Shown: piece by piece, positions 1-8,465 of the stretch | How the letters are laid out: each line of letters begins with the position of its first letter | Numbering within the stretch: position 1 is the first letter of the stretch | Assembly (NCBI GenBank): GCA_037446555.1 | Contig: JBBIIK010000018.1 | Location: 1-64,000 of the forward strand | Origin: JANWVO01 sp037446555 | Lineage (GTDB): Bacteria > Acidobacteriota > Terriglobia > Bryobacterales > Bryobacteraceae | DNA: 64,000 nucleotides | Direction: 5' to 3' | Program-made: the position numbers and the translations under genes | Notes under the pieces: model-generated | Told to the model about the DNA's origin: nothing | Database searches by the model: none | Seen by the model: only the letters and a program-made list of their open reading frames with translations

Positions 1-155
1 CCTCCGGCAAACGTCACCGGGGCGAACACTTGGCGCTTCAGGCGGGAATCGGCTCGAAACGGAGAGACGCGGAAGTGCCGAAAACACGGCCTGTTGCGGG
101 GTTACGGACGGAGAGATGCGTTAACGAACGGGCTGGGGAAGGTGCTGAAAAATAG

Positions 156-232
<77 letters not shown>

Positions 233-247
233 GCAGCGGGTAATTCT

Positions 248-277
248 GTTGTAGCAAGCCCGCGCGGGCCGTGTCAA
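248..277 (-). promoter_or_regulatory. Sigma-70-like promoter of tRNA-Asn
   Basis: On the minus strand a perfect -35 hexamer TTGACA (272-277) is followed after 18 bases by TACAAC (248-253, 4 of 6 consensus bases). The -10 ends 15 bases before the tRNA 5' end. The -35 lies in the loop region of a GC-rich inverted repeat (261-290) that could also end or process transcription from the aldolase gene. Confidence 0.6.
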
Positions 278-290
278 ACGGCCGCGCGCG
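261..290. terminator. GC-rich hairpin between aldolase gene and tRNA-Asn
   Basis: CGCGCGGGCCGT and ACGGCCGCGCG-type arms pair around a short loop (GTCAA) with one bulged base. There is no clear T-run. It sits just after the aldolase stop codon region (minus strand), so a terminator or attenuator role is possible. The loop overlaps the -35 box of the tRNA promoter. Confidence 0.35.
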
Positions 291-377
291 GAATTGAATG
301 AGAGCCTTTCGGCGCGGCGGGCCGTGGTTCGGACAGCGTTTCCCGGCCGCGTGTCAGGGGCCCTCCGTCGCCCGGAA

Positions 378-1409
378 TCAGCTGGTGACCAGCTGGCCTT
401 TGCGGTACATCTCGGCCATCTCTTCCAGCGGGATGGGGGTGATCTCCTTGGCATGGCCGGCCTGGCCGAACTGGATCATGCGCTCCATCACCACCTTCTT
501 CATCGCCTCGCGGGCGGGCTTGAGGTAGTCGCGCGGATCGAACTTCTCGGGCGTCTCCCACAGGACCTTGCGGATGGCGCCGGTCATGGCGAGGCGGTTG
601 TCGGTATCGACGTTGATCTTGCGCACGCCATTCTTGATGCCGAGCTGGATCTCCTCGACCGGCACGCCCCAGGTGGGCTTCAGCTTGCCGCCGTACTGGT
701 TGATGATATCCTGCAGATCCTTGGGCACCGAGGAGGAGCCGTGCATGACGAGGTGCGTGGTGGGGATGCGCTGGTGGATCTCGATCAGGCGGTCCATCTT
801 GAGCACGCTGCCGTCGGGCTTCTTGCTGAACTTGTAGGCGCCGTGCGAGGTGCCGATGGCGATGGCGAGCGCGTCGCAGCCGGTGTCCTTGACGAACTGC
901 TCGGCCTGGTCCGGGTCGGTCAGGTGCTCCATTCCGGTGCCGCCGGCGCCGTGGCCGTCTTCGATGCCGCCGAGGCAGCCGATCTCCGCCTCCACGGTAA
1001 TGCCCTTCGCATGGGCCATCTCGACCACTTCGCGGGTGACGCGGACGTTGTACTCATAGCTGGAGGGCGTCTTGCCATCCTCCATCAGCGAGCCGTCCAT
1101 CATCACCGAAGTGAAGCCCATTTCGATGGCGGACTTGCAGGTGGCCGGGCTGTTGCCGTGATCGAGGTGCAGCACCACGGGGATCTCCGGGTACAGCTCG
1201 GTGGCCGCCAGCATCAGGTGGTAGAGGAAGCGGTCCTGGCTGTAAGAGCGCGCGCCGCGCGAGGCCTGGATGATGACGGGCGATTCGGTCTCGCGGGCCG
1301 CCTCCATGATGGCCTGGATCTGCTCCATGTTGTTGACGTTGAAGGCGCCAACGCCGTAGCCTTTCTTGGCGGCCTCATCAAGCAGCTGCCGCATCGATAC
1401 GAGGGGCAT
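378..1409 (-). CDS. fba: Class II fructose-bisphosphate aldolase
   Basis: Zinc-dependent aldolase (343 aa) that interconverts fructose 1,6-bisphosphate with dihydroxyacetone phosphate and glyceraldehyde 3-phosphate in glycolysis and gluconeogenesis. The family zinc and catalytic motifs are visible: HLDHG (His and catalytic Asp), EAEIG, the glycine-rich GGIEDGHG loop, GTSHG and MHGSSS. The length and the extended middle match the CbbA/long subtype of class II enzymes. The ATG at 1409 is preceded by a good ribosome-binding site (AGGAG, 6 bases upstream), so the start is secure. It is transcribed alone, with tRNA-Asn downstream. A specialised sugar-bisphosphate substrate cannot be excluded, but glycolytic aldolase is the natural call. 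Confidence 0.95.
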   Translation of the reverse strand: MPLVSMRQLLDEAAKKGYGVGAFNVNNMEQIQAIMEAARETESPVIIQASRGARSYSQDRFLYHLMLAATELYPEIPVVLHLDHGNSPATCKSAIEMGFTSVMMDGSLMEDGKTPSSYEYNVRVTREVVEMAHAKGITVEAEIGCLGGIEDGHGAGGTGMEHLTDPDQAEQFVKDTGCDALAIAIGTSHGAYKFSKKPDGSVLKMDRLIEIHQRIPTTHLVMHGSSSVPKDLQDIINQYGGKLKPTWGVPVEEIQLGIKNGVRKINVDTDNRLAMTGAIRKVLWETPEKFDPRDYLKPAREAMKKVVMERMIQFGQAGHAKEITPIPLEEMAEMYRKGQLVTS

Positions 1410-1507
1410 CGGTTTCTCCTCTCATGTGGGAATTAGGATGGATGAATCCTGATTTCAAGTTTTAGTGTACTATAGGCGCCGCCGGGAGCGCTTGGCGACA
1501 GTCATCG

Positions 1508-2221
1508 TCAGTGATACCAATCGAGCAGCTTCACCTCGACGCCGGAGCCTTCCAGCGCCTTGGCGAACGCCTGGAGGTCGGAGCCGCGGTAATGGTAAGG
1601 GATGGCGATCCGCGGACGGAACGCCTTGACGCCCTCGGCGGCTTCCTCCGGCGGCATGGTGTAGGGCAGGTTCATGCAGATGAGCGCGGCGCCGATGTTC
1701 TTTAGCGCGCGCATTTCGGGCGTCACTTCGGTGTCGCCGGCGATATACAGGCGGAAGCCACCCCACGCGATGATGTAGCCATTGCCGCGGCCCTTGGCGT
1801 GGTAAACCTGGCCTTCAGACGGTCCGCGCTTGAGGTTGTACATGGGCACAGCCTCGATATCAAAGCCGGCGGCTTTCGTGCTCTCGCCGTTGCGGAGCGC
1901 ACGGGCCCCGGCAAGCTTTTCCGCCACCACAGGCGGGGCGATGACGATGGTGCCCGGCTGGCGAACTGCCTCGATGGCCTTGAGGTCGAAGTGATCGCCG
2001 TGCGAGTCGGTGATCAGGATCAGGTCGGCCTTGGGCAGGCCGGTGAAATCGCCCTGGCTCCAGGGATCGACGTGGACAGCCTTCCCGCCAGCTTCGAGCA
2101 TGAAGGAGGCGTGGCGGATGGCAGTGAGCTTCAGAGGGCCGGCGCTGGTCGAGAACTCGACAACCGGATGGGTGCCGGCAAGAGCGAGCGGGGCCAATGC
2201 AAGAGCAACGATGAGCCTCAT
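1508..2221 (-). CDS. Exported metallo-beta-lactamase-fold hydrolase (UPF0173-like)
   Basis: Predicted metal-dependent hydrolase of about 237 aa with an N-terminal signal peptide (MRLIVALALAPLALAG). The mature part shows the fold's order of motifs: an early HASFMLE strand, DPW, then DSHGDHFD, which is the HxHxDH metal-binding motif with the first His replaced by Ser-like context. It continues with GDTE and IPYHY near the end. I chose the second ATG because a -10-like TATGCT (2229-2234) lies directly upstream; an in-frame ATG at 2233 would add four residues. The substrate is unknown. It is divergent from mazG. Confidence 0.75.
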   Translation of the reverse strand: MRLIVALALAPLALAGTHPVVEFSTSAGPLKLTAIRHASFMLEAGGKAVHVDPWSQGDFTGLPKADLILITDSHGDHFDLKAIEAVRQPGTIVIAPPVVAEKLAGARALRNGESTKAAGFDIEAVPMYNLKRGPSEGQVYHAKGRGNGYIIAWGGFRLYIAGDTEVTPEMRALKNIGAALICMNLPYTMPPEEAAEGVKAFRPRIAIPYHYRGSDLQAFAKALEGSGVEVKLLDWYH

Positions 2222-2228
2222 GTTCCGC

Positions 2229-2234
2229 AGCATA
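2229..2234 (-). promoter_or_regulatory. -10 box (TATGCT) of the MBL-fold hydrolase gene
   Basis: TATGCT on the minus strand ends 7 bases before the ATG at 2221, the usual distance to a transcription start. This suggests a leaderless or nearly leaderless mRNA. No convincing -35 box is visible. Confidence 0.4.
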
Positions 2235-2304
2235 CAGCGGCAAGAGGCCCGTTTCCACGGGCGGACCCGCGGCCAGCCCTATGCTACGCTGGATTTTCCC
2301 CCTC

Positions 2305-3132
2305 ATGCAGGAAGATCCGGGCAAGAAGTCCGCAGGCGAAAAGTTCGAGCGCCTGGTGGAGATCATGGCGCGCTTGCGCGGCGAGGGCGGCTGCCCCTGG
2401 GACCGCGAGCAGACGCTCGATTCGATCAAGCCTTACACGCTGGAAGAGACCTACGAGGTGCTGGACGCCATCGACCGCCGGGACTGGCGGGCGCTGGCGG
2501 AGGAGTTGGGCGACCTGGTGCTGCAGGCGGTGTTTTACGCGCAGATGGCCGCCGAGGAGGGCCATTTCACGATCGCCGACGCCCTGGACGCCATCAACGC
2601 CAAGCTCGTGCGGCGCCATCCGCATGTGTTCGGGGACGGCACGGCGCGAACCGCCGAGCAAGTGTTGGCGCGGTGGAACGAGATCAAGCAGGAGGAAACG
2701 CGCGAGCGCGGCGAGGAAAAGCAGGGCCTGCTGGACGGCGTTTTGAAAAATCAGCCGGCCCTGATGGAAGCCGCGCATTTGTCGAAAAAGGCCGCCGCGG
2801 CAGGATTTGACTGGCCGGATATCAGCGGCGTTTTCGAGAAAATCCGGGAAGAAATCGCGGAGCTGGAAAAGGCGCGCGAAAACGCGTCGAAGGAGGAGAT
2901 CGAGGGCGAGATCGGAGACCTACTGTTCACCGTCGTGAACGCAGCACGGTTCCTGGGAGTCGATCCCGAGCAGGCGCTGCGGCGCACCAACGCGAAGTTC
3001 CGGGAACGGTTCGCGCATGTGGAAGTGGGGCTGGCGGAGCGCGGCAGGAGTTTCCGGGAAACCACGATCGAGGAGGTGGAAGAGCTTTGGCAAAGAGCCA
3101 AGAGGAACGAAGGATCGAAATCCGCAGGCTGA
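2305..3132 (+). CDS. mazG: Nucleoside triphosphate pyrophosphohydrolase MazG
   Basis: About 275 aa with two MazG domains. It hydrolyses (d)NTPs to NMP and pyrophosphate, cleaning the nucleotide pool. The first domain shows GGCPWDREQT, the acidic EELGDLVLQ helix and a second half-helix with the family's acidic spacing. The second domain has EEIAELEKA and EIGDLLFTVVNAARFL followed by NAKFRERF, all diagnostic for MazG. An ATG at 2281 would add eight residues, but it overlaps a -10-like TATGCT (2280-2285), so I prefer 2305. The 3' end overlaps the next gene by about 46 bases, implying a shared transcript. Confidence 0.93.
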   Translation: MQEDPGKKSAGEKFERLVEIMARLRGEGGCPWDREQTLDSIKPYTLEETYEVLDAIDRRDWRALAEELGDLVLQAVFYAQMAAEEGHFTIADALDAINAKLVRRHPHVFGDGTARTAEQVLARWNEIKQEETRERGEEKQGLLDGVLKNQPALMEAAHLSKKAAAAGFDWPDISGVFEKIREEIAELEKARENASKEEIEGEIGDLLFTVVNAARFLGVDPEQALRRTNAKFRERFAHVEVGLAERGRSFRETTIEEVEELWQRAKRNEGSKSAG

Positions 3133-3842
3133 GAGGGCTCGATGAGCTGAACGAGGCGGTGCGGCTCCAGAAAGAGATCTGGGGCTTCGCCGACATCGAG
3201 TTGCTCCCGCTGCGGCTGTTCGTGGTGGCGCAAAAGGTGGGCGGGCAGACGCTGGGGGCGTTCGACGGGGAGCGCATGGTGGGGTTTCTGCTGTCCATCC
3301 CCGGGCTCAAGCAGGAGACCCTGTATCTGCACAGCCACATGATGGGCGTGCTGCCTGAGTACCGCAACCTGGGCGTTGGGCGGCGGCTGAAGCTGGCGCA
3401 AAGGGAGGAGGCGCTCAGCCGCGGAATCCGGCTCGTGGAATGGACGTTCGATCCGCTGGAGCTGAAGAATGCCTCTTTCAACATTGAGCGGCTGGGCGCG
3501 ATCGTGCGGCGCTATGTGAGGAACCAGTACGGGACGACGACGTCGCCGCTGCATGGAGGGCTGCCAACAGACCGGTGCGTGGCGGAGTGGCATCTGGAGT
3601 CGCCGCGGGTCGCTGGATTGCTGGAGGGACACCCACCGGAGCGCGGGCCGGTGCTGGAGCGGATCTCCATTCCCGCCGGCATCGCCGAAATCCGCGCCCG
3701 GGACCCGGAAAGAGCGAAGGCCATCCAAGCCGAGGCGAGCGACAACTTCGAGGAATTCTTCCGGCGCGGGCTGGCTGTGACAGGATTTGAAAAAACGCCG
3801 GAATCGGGCGTTTATCTTTTCGGAATATGGGATTCCAAATAG
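3087..3842 (+). CDS. GNAT-family acyltransferase (COG3375-like)
   Basis: 251-aa GNAT-fold protein. The acetyl/succinyl-CoA binding region is seen as GVLPEYRNLGVGRRLK, followed by a long family-specific C-terminal part (WTFDPLE, NQYGTTTSPLHGGLPTDR) typical of COG3375. This family is repeatedly found next to N-acylamino acid racemase genes, as here. By analogy with the Geobacillus D-amino acid conversion pathway it may succinylate D-amino acids, which is inference. The TTG start is supported by a GGAGG upstream. It overlaps mazG (46 bases) upstream and the racemase gene (16 bases) downstream. Confidence 0.8.
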   Translation: MAKSQEERRIEIRRLRGLDELNEAVRLQKEIWGFADIELLPLRLFVVAQKVGGQTLGAFDGERMVGFLLSIPGLKQETLYLHSHMMGVLPEYRNLGVGRRLKLAQREEALSRGIRLVEWTFDPLELKNASFNIERLGAIVRRYVRNQYGTTTSPLHGGLPTDRCVAEWHLESPRVAGLLEGHPPERGPVLERISIPAGIAEIRARDPERAKAIQAEASDNFEEFFRRGLAVTGFEKTPESGVYLFGIWDSK

Positions 3843-4948
3843 ACCAGACTCGCCTGCACTGGCTGGAAATGCCGCTGGTGCATTTCTTTGAGACGAGCTT
3901 CGGGCGCACGACGCACCGCAAGATCATCCTCGTGGAGGTTTCCAGCGAAGGAGTCTCCGGTTGGGGCGAGGTGACCTGCGGCGAACACCCCCACTACAAC
4001 GAGGAATGGACCGACGGCGCGTGGCTGATCCTGCGGGACTACCTTGTGCCGGAAGCGCTGGGGGCGCGGCTGGAGTCAGCCGAAGAGGCGGCGCGTTTCG
4101 GCTCGTGCCTGCGCGGGCACCGGATGGCGAGGGGCGGGCTGGAGGCGGCGTGCCGGGACCTGGAGGCGCGGCTGCGGGGGGAGCCGCTGTGGAAGACGGT
4201 CGGCGGCGGAGCGAGGCGGGAGATTCCGTGCGGAGTGTCGATCGGGATTCAGGAATCGCCGGAGGCGCTGCTCGAAAAGATCCGCAAGGAGCTGGCCGCG
4301 GGCTACCAGCGGATCAAGATCAAGATCAAGCCCGGCTGGGACGTGAACATCGTGGAAGCGGTGCGGCGGGAGTTTCCTGACATCCTGCTGATGGCGGACG
4401 CCAACAGCGCCTACACGCTCGCGGATGCGGACAGGCTGAAGGCGCTGGACCAATACCGCCTGATGATGATCGAGCAGCCGCTGGCTCACGATGACATCGT
4501 CGACCATGCGCGGCTGCAGGAGAAGATCCGGACTCCGATCTGCCTGGACGAATGCATCCGCACGCGCCACCACGCGGAGCAGGCGATCCGCCTGGGCGCG
4601 TGCCGGATCATCAACATCAAGCTGGGGCGCGTGGGCGGGTTCACAGAGGCGAAGGCGGTGCATGACGTCTGCCGGGAGAATGGAATTCCGGTTTGGTGCG
4701 GCGGGATGCTGGAGAGCGGCGTGGGGCGGGCGCACAACATCGCGCTGGCGTCGCTTGAGAACTTCACGCTGCCGGGCGATGTGTCAGCCAGCAAGCGTTA
4801 CTGGCAGCGGGACATCATCGAGCCGCCGGTGGAAGTTACGCCGCGGGGCACGATCGAGCTGCGCGACGAGCCGGGCTTCGGCTACGGGCTCGACATGGAC
4901 TTCCTCGGGTCCGTGCGCGTGAGGGAGGAGACGTTCCGCGCGCAGTGA
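3827..4948 (+). CDS. menC: o-Succinylbenzoate synthase / N-succinylamino acid racemase (enolase superfamily)
   Basis: 373-aa muconate-lactonizing subgroup enolase. It has the KxK catalytic lysines (K164-K168, KIKIK), metal ligands in MADANS, MIEQPL and CLDECI, and the second catalytic lysine in NIKLGRVGG. Sequence features such as GGMLESGVGRAHN place it in the NSAR/OSBS subfamily, whose members make o-succinylbenzoate for menaquinone and/or racemise N-succinylamino acids. Overlap with the COG3375 acyltransferase gene favours an N-succinylamino acid racemase role. No other men genes are in the window. The ATG at 3827 lies inside the upstream gene. Confidence 0.85.
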   Translation: MGFQIDQTRLHWLEMPLVHFFETSFGRTTHRKIILVEVSSEGVSGWGEVTCGEHPHYNEEWTDGAWLILRDYLVPEALGARLESAEEAARFGSCLRGHRMARGGLEAACRDLEARLRGEPLWKTVGGGARREIPCGVSIGIQESPEALLEKIRKELAAGYQRIKIKIKPGWDVNIVEAVRREFPDILLMADANSAYTLADADRLKALDQYRLMMIEQPLAHDDIVDHARLQEKIRTPICLDECIRTRHHAEQAIRLGACRIINIKLGRVGGFTEAKAVHDVCRENGIPVWCGGMLESGVGRAHNIALASLENFTLPGDVSASKRYWQRDIIEPPVEVTPRGTIELRDEPGFGYGLDMDFLGSVRVREETFRAQ

Positions 4949-5829
4949 AGCCGGTGCCGAGAGCGCTCTATGCGCTGATCCTGTTGATGACGCTCATCTG
5001 GGGAGCGAATTATGTGGTGGCGAAGACGGCGCTGCGGCACTTCCCTGCCCTGCTGATCGGCCCGCTGCGGGCGGCGCTGGCGGCGGCTCTGCTGATGCCG
5101 GCATATGCGGCGGCGCGGTGGCGCGCGCCGCGGCAGGAAGAGTGGACGGCGCGGGAGCTGGCGCTGCTGGGGCTGCTGGGAGTGTTCGGGATCACGCTGA
5201 ACCAGGTGTTCTTCATCCTGGGGATGGCGCGCACGAGCGTGGCGCACGCGGCGCTGTTGATCGCGACGACGCCGCTGCAGGTAATGGCGCTGGCGGCGCT
5301 GCGCGGGCAGGAGCGGATCACCCTGAGAAAAGCGGCGGGCATGCTGACGGCGGTGGCGGGCGTCGGGGTTTTGCATCTGGGAGACGCCGGCGGCCGCGGG
5401 GCGTCGCTTGCCGGCGATGCGCTGGTGTTTCTCGCCGCCTTCTGTTTCTCGCTCTACACGGTGTTCAGCAAGGAGATCACGCGGCGGCACGATTCGCTGA
5501 CGGTGAACGCGCTGGGCTACGTGGCGGGCGCGCTGGCAGGGGCGCCCCTGCTGCTTTCCGAGAGCCGGGGCTTTGATTACGGCGCCGTGGCGCCCGCAGG
5601 CTGGCTGGCGCTGGCCTACATGACGCTGCTGGCGTCGATCCTGTGCTACCTGATCTTCTACCACGCGCTGGACTACCTGCCGGCGTCGCGTCTGGCGGCG
5701 TTCAGCTATCTGCAACCGGTGATCGCCGCCGCCACGGGCTTCGTGTTCCTGCACGAGCCGGTGACGCTGCCGGTGGCGTTGGGTGGAGCGCTGGTGCTGG
5801 GCGGGGTCTGGGTGACCGGGCGCGGGTGA
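4945..5829 (+). CDS. EamA/DMT-family transporter
   Basis: 294-aa integral membrane protein with about ten hydrophobic segments arranged as two EamA repeats (LLMTLIWGANYVVAK at the start of the first, AAFCFSLYTVFSKEI at the start of the second). DMT transporters move amino acids, nucleotide sugars or other metabolites, and the substrate here is unknown. The GTG start overlaps the stop codon of the racemase gene (GTGA), so it is translationally coupled. This makes an amino acid or derivative exporter plausible, which is inference. Confidence 0.85.
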   Translation: MKPVPRALYALILLMTLIWGANYVVAKTALRHFPALLIGPLRAALAAALLMPAYAAARWRAPRQEEWTARELALLGLLGVFGITLNQVFFILGMARTSVAHAALLIATTPLQVMALAALRGQERITLRKAAGMLTAVAGVGVLHLGDAGGRGASLAGDALVFLAAFCFSLYTVFSKEITRRHDSLTVNALGYVAGALAGAPLLLSESRGFDYGAVAPAGWLALAYMTLLASILCYLIFYHALDYLPASRLAAFSYLQPVIAAATGFVFLHEPVTLPVALGGALVLGGVWVTGRG

Positions 5830-5868
5830 ATCGCGCGGGCGCGGGAGGGAATCTGAAGAGAGACGCCG

Positions 5869-6591
5869 ATGCAGGATCTGCGAGGGAAGACGATTCTGGT
5901 GACGGGAGCGGCGCGCCGCATCGGGCGCGCGATTGCGCTGCGGCTGCACGCGGAAGGCGCGCGCATGCTGATTCACTTTGGAGATTCGGAAGCCGAGGCG
6001 CGGGAGACGGCGGTGCTGTGCGGCGGCGCGCCGCTGTACCGGGCGAATCTGGAGCGGGTGGAGGAGATCCGCGCCCTGTTTGCGCGCATCGCAGACGAGC
6101 AGGGCGGACTGTTCGGACTGGTGAACAACGCGGCGCGGTTCACGCGCGTGCCCGTGCTGGAGATGACGGAAGCCGACTGGGACCACATTCATTCGGTGAA
6201 CCTGAAGGCGGTGTTTTTCTGCGCGCAGGAGGCGGCGCGTCTGATGGAGCGCAGTGGCGAGGGGAGGATCGTGAACATCAGCTCGATGGGGGCGTTCCTC
6301 GCCTGGTCTGAGCACGTCCACTATTGCGCATCCAAAGCCGGCGTGGTGGCGCTGACACGGGGGTTGGCGAAGGCGCTGGCGCCGAGGATCAGCGTGAATT
6401 CGGTGGCGCCGGGGGTGATCCCGTTCGAGGAGCGCGAGGATCCGCAGATCCAGAAGATGGCGCGGGCGACCCCGGCCGGGCGGCCGGGCACGGGCGAAGA
6501 GATTGCGGACGCTGTGGCGTTCTTCCTGGGGGCGAGCCCGTTTGTGACCGGGCAGGTGCTGCAAGTGGACGGCGGACTGGGGCTGCGCTGA
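5869..6591 (+). CDS. SDR-family oxidoreductase (pteridine reductase/FabG-like)
   Basis: 240-aa short-chain dehydrogenase. It has the NAD(P)-binding TGAARRIGRAIA, a NNAA motif, a catalytic Ser in NISSMG, the YCASK catalytic Tyr-Lys pair, and a VAPG turn. The ARRIGRAIA form after the glycine loop resembles the pteridine reductase/FolM subgroup and the two arginines favour NADPH. The substrate cannot be set from sequence alone. It lies 39 bases after the transporter gene, probably in the same operon. Confidence 0.85.
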   Translation: MQDLRGKTILVTGAARRIGRAIALRLHAEGARMLIHFGDSEAEARETAVLCGGAPLYRANLERVEEIRALFARIADEQGGLFGLVNNAARFTRVPVLEMTEADWDHIHSVNLKAVFFCAQEAARLMERSGEGRIVNISSMGAFLAWSEHVHYCASKAGVVALTRGLAKALAPRISVNSVAPGVIPFEEREDPQIQKMARATPAGRPGTGEEIADAVAFFLGASPFVTGQVLQVDGGLGLR

Positions 6592-6640
6592 CGGCGCGAG
6601 TTTCCCTCAACGCCGCCGCACGGGTTCCGATAAGGGGGCT

Positions 6641-6961
6641 GTGACGGACCTGCTGGCACGGGCGGCGCAAATCCTGGAGACGGCGCAGGCGTGCTCGGCG
6701 GCGGGTAGCGAAGGCGAGTGGACGATGCTGGCGGGACCGGAGGGAGGGTGGCAGATGGTGGCGGGCGCGGATCAGGAGCCGGGGGCGCTCGCCGTTCTAC
6801 GCGGTGCGGCGCAGGTGTTGCGGGTGCGGCGGCGCGGCGGGACAGTGCAAGTGGAAGCGTGGGAGAGCGGGCGGCGGTGCGTTCTGGAGGCGCGCGCAGC
6901 GGGACAGGCGGTTCACGCTGTGGTGGCGGATGTCCGGCTCTACGCCGCCACCTGCGGCTGA
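6641..6961 (+). CDS. Small hypothetical protein
   Basis: 106 aa with a GTG start. There is no family I recognise, no signal peptide and no membrane segment. The sequence is rich in Gly, Ala and Arg and has alternating beta-like stretches (WTMLAGPEGGWQMVAG, VLRVRRRGGTVQVEAWESG), suggesting a small beta-rich domain. It follows the SDR gene in the same direction and converges on galT with a 15-base gap. A chance open frame is possible in such GC-rich DNA. Confidence 0.45.
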   Translation: MTDLLARAAQILETAQACSAAGSEGEWTMLAGPEGGWQMVAGADQEPGALAVLRGAAQVLRVRRRGGTVQVEAWESGRRCVLEARAAGQAVHAVVADVRLYAATCG

Positions 6962-6976
6962 GCCGGGCTCGGCCGC

Positions 6977-7978
6977 CTAAGGGAGCCCGATGTCTCGGAG
7001 GAACTGCGCTGCCTCTTCCGGCGGAGTGGGGTTGATGTAAAACCCCGTGCCCCACTCGAAACCGGCGACCTTGGTGAGCTTGGGGATCACCTCGAGGTGC
7101 CAGTGGTAGTGATCCAACGGGCCTTCCTGCAATGGCGCGGTGTGCAGCATGAAGTTGTAGGGCGGCTGTTCGAGCGCCTTGTCGATCTTGCGGAGCACAG
7201 TGCGCACCACCCAGCCGAGATTCTGGATCACGGGCGGCTCGAAGGCTTCGAAGTGGGCGTTGTGGCGGCGCGGCACGATCCAGGTTTCGAACGGGAAGCG
7301 GGAAGCGAAAGGGGCGATGACGATGAAGTGGTCGGATTCGAAGATGATGCGCTCGCGGGTCTGAAGTTCCTGCTGAAGGATGTCGCAGTAGATGCAGCGC
7401 TCGCGGAAGCTGTAGTAGCGGTACGCACCCTCCAGTTCCTCCTGCACGCGTTTGGGGACGACGGGCAGGGCAATGAGCTGGCTGTGGGGGTGCTCCAAGG
7501 TGGCGCCGGCGGCGGCGCCGTGGTTCTTGAAGGCGATGACGTAACGGAGGCGGACGTCGCGGCGCAGGTCGATCATGCGGTCGCGGAAGGCGAAGAAAAC
7601 GTCGGCCACCTGTTTCTCCGACATCTGGCTGAGCGAGGTATTGTGCTCTGGCGTCTCGATGATCACTTCATGGGCGCCGACGCCGTTCATGCGGTCGTAG
7701 AGCCCTTCGCCCTGCTTGTTGAGGTCGCCCTCTACGCGGAGGGCGGGAAACTTGTTGGGCACGACGCGCACGAGCCACCCGGGCGAGTTGGGCTGCCCGG
7801 ACTCGCGGTAGGCGAGAATCTCGGGCGGCGTTTTGGTTTCCATGCCCGGGCAAAAGGGGCAGATGCGCGATGCGGGAAAGGCGGTGCGTTCGCGTACGAA
7901 GTCCGTGGGTCGCCGCGCACGGTCGGTGGAGATGATCACCCAGCGGCCAGTGATGGGGTCTTTGCGGAGCTCAGGCAA
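6977..7978 (-). CDS. galT: Galactose-1-phosphate uridylyltransferase
   Basis: Leloir-pathway enzyme of 333 aa that exchanges UMP between UDP-glucose and galactose 1-phosphate. Visible hallmarks are an N-terminal LRKDPITGRWVII, a zinc-type CPFCPG, the catalytic HPHSQ (His-Pro-His) and a second CIYCDIL. The C-terminal HIT-like half ends in LDHYHWHLEVIPK. I place the start at TTG 7978 because the family begins right at LPELRKDP and a GGTGG lies upstream. The frame stays open beyond it, but that part overlaps the nuclease gene and has no family similarity. Confidence 0.9.
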   Translation of the reverse strand: MPELRKDPITGRWVIISTDRARRPTDFVRERTAFPASRICPFCPGMETKTPPEILAYRESGQPNSPGWLVRVVPNKFPALRVEGDLNKQGEGLYDRMNGVGAHEVIIETPEHNTSLSQMSEKQVADVFFAFRDRMIDLRRDVRLRYVIAFKNHGAAAGATLEHPHSQLIALPVVPKRVQEELEGAYRYYSFRERCIYCDILQQELQTRERIIFESDHFIVIAPFASRFPFETWIVPRRHNAHFEAFEPPVIQNLGWVVRTVLRKIDKALEQPPYNFMLHTAPLQEGPLDHYHWHLEVIPKLTKVAGFEWGTGFYINPTPPEEAAQFLRDIGLP

Positions 7979-8015
7979 GTCCGGTCCACCACGCTGAAAT
8001 GTCAGCGAGCACTCC

Positions 8016-8459
8016 TCAGAATAGCCGATCCGTGTCGAGCAAGGTCCATGCGGCCCGGTAATGGCGCACCTGGTACGGTTCGAGGACAACGGCGACGATA
8101 TCGAAGCGGGCGCGCGCGGGCGGAATCCGCCACCGCCGGAGGAGGAAGCGGGCGGCACGTTCGAGGCGCCTGCGCTTGGCCCCATCGAGGGCGCGCAGCG
8201 GATCCGCCGTTGCGGTGTCGCGGCGGCTCTTGACTTCAACAAAGACGACAGTGTCGCCGTCGAGGGCGATGAGGTCAACCTCGGCGCCGCGTTCGGGCAG
8301 CGTCCAGTTGCGGCCGATCACGGTCAAGCCTTCGGCTTCGAGGTAGCGGTGGGCAAGGTCCTCGGCGCGGCGTCCGAGAGCATGTTCAGGCATCATGCGC
8401 CGCCGGCGCGCCCAGTCGCGAAGCTCATCGCAGATCCTGGGGAGCGGATTCCATCGCAC
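8016..8459 (-). CDS. YraN-family (UPF0102) endonuclease-like protein
   Basis: 147 aa with a restriction-endonuclease-like fold. The family core is clear: LGRRAEDLAHRYLEAEG, then RGAEVDLIALDGDTVVFVEVKSR with the E...D...ExK catalytic-type residues, then KRRRLERAA. The ATG at 8459 gives an extra 21 residues before MMPEHALGRRAED; a start at 8396 or 8393 is equally likely. It is transcribed with the methyltransferase gene upstream (6-base gap) and galT downstream. Confidence 0.85.
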   Translation of the reverse strand: MRWNPLPRICDELRDWARRRRMMPEHALGRRAEDLAHRYLEAEGLTVIGRNWTLPERGAEVDLIALDGDTVVFVEVKSRRDTATADPLRALDGAKRRRLERAARFLLRRWRIPPARARFDIVAVVLEPYQVRHYRAAWTLLDTDRLF

Positions 8460-8465
8460 GGCTGG

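Noticed and set aside
294..1436. Long plus-strand open frame opposite the aldolase gene
   Set aside because: It is a codon-bias shadow of fba on the other strand: composition is extremely Ala/Gly/His/Leu-rich and no family pattern is present.
1410..1507. Strong promoter for the aldolase gene
   Set aside because: TATAGT and TTGAAA-like elements exist but spacing and matches are too weak to claim; only the ribosome-binding site is firm.
4882..6564. 560-codon minus-strand open frame across the transporter and SDR genes
   Set aside because: It is extremely Arg-, His- and Gln-rich, typical of antisense frames in GC-rich DNA, and covers two well-supported genes.
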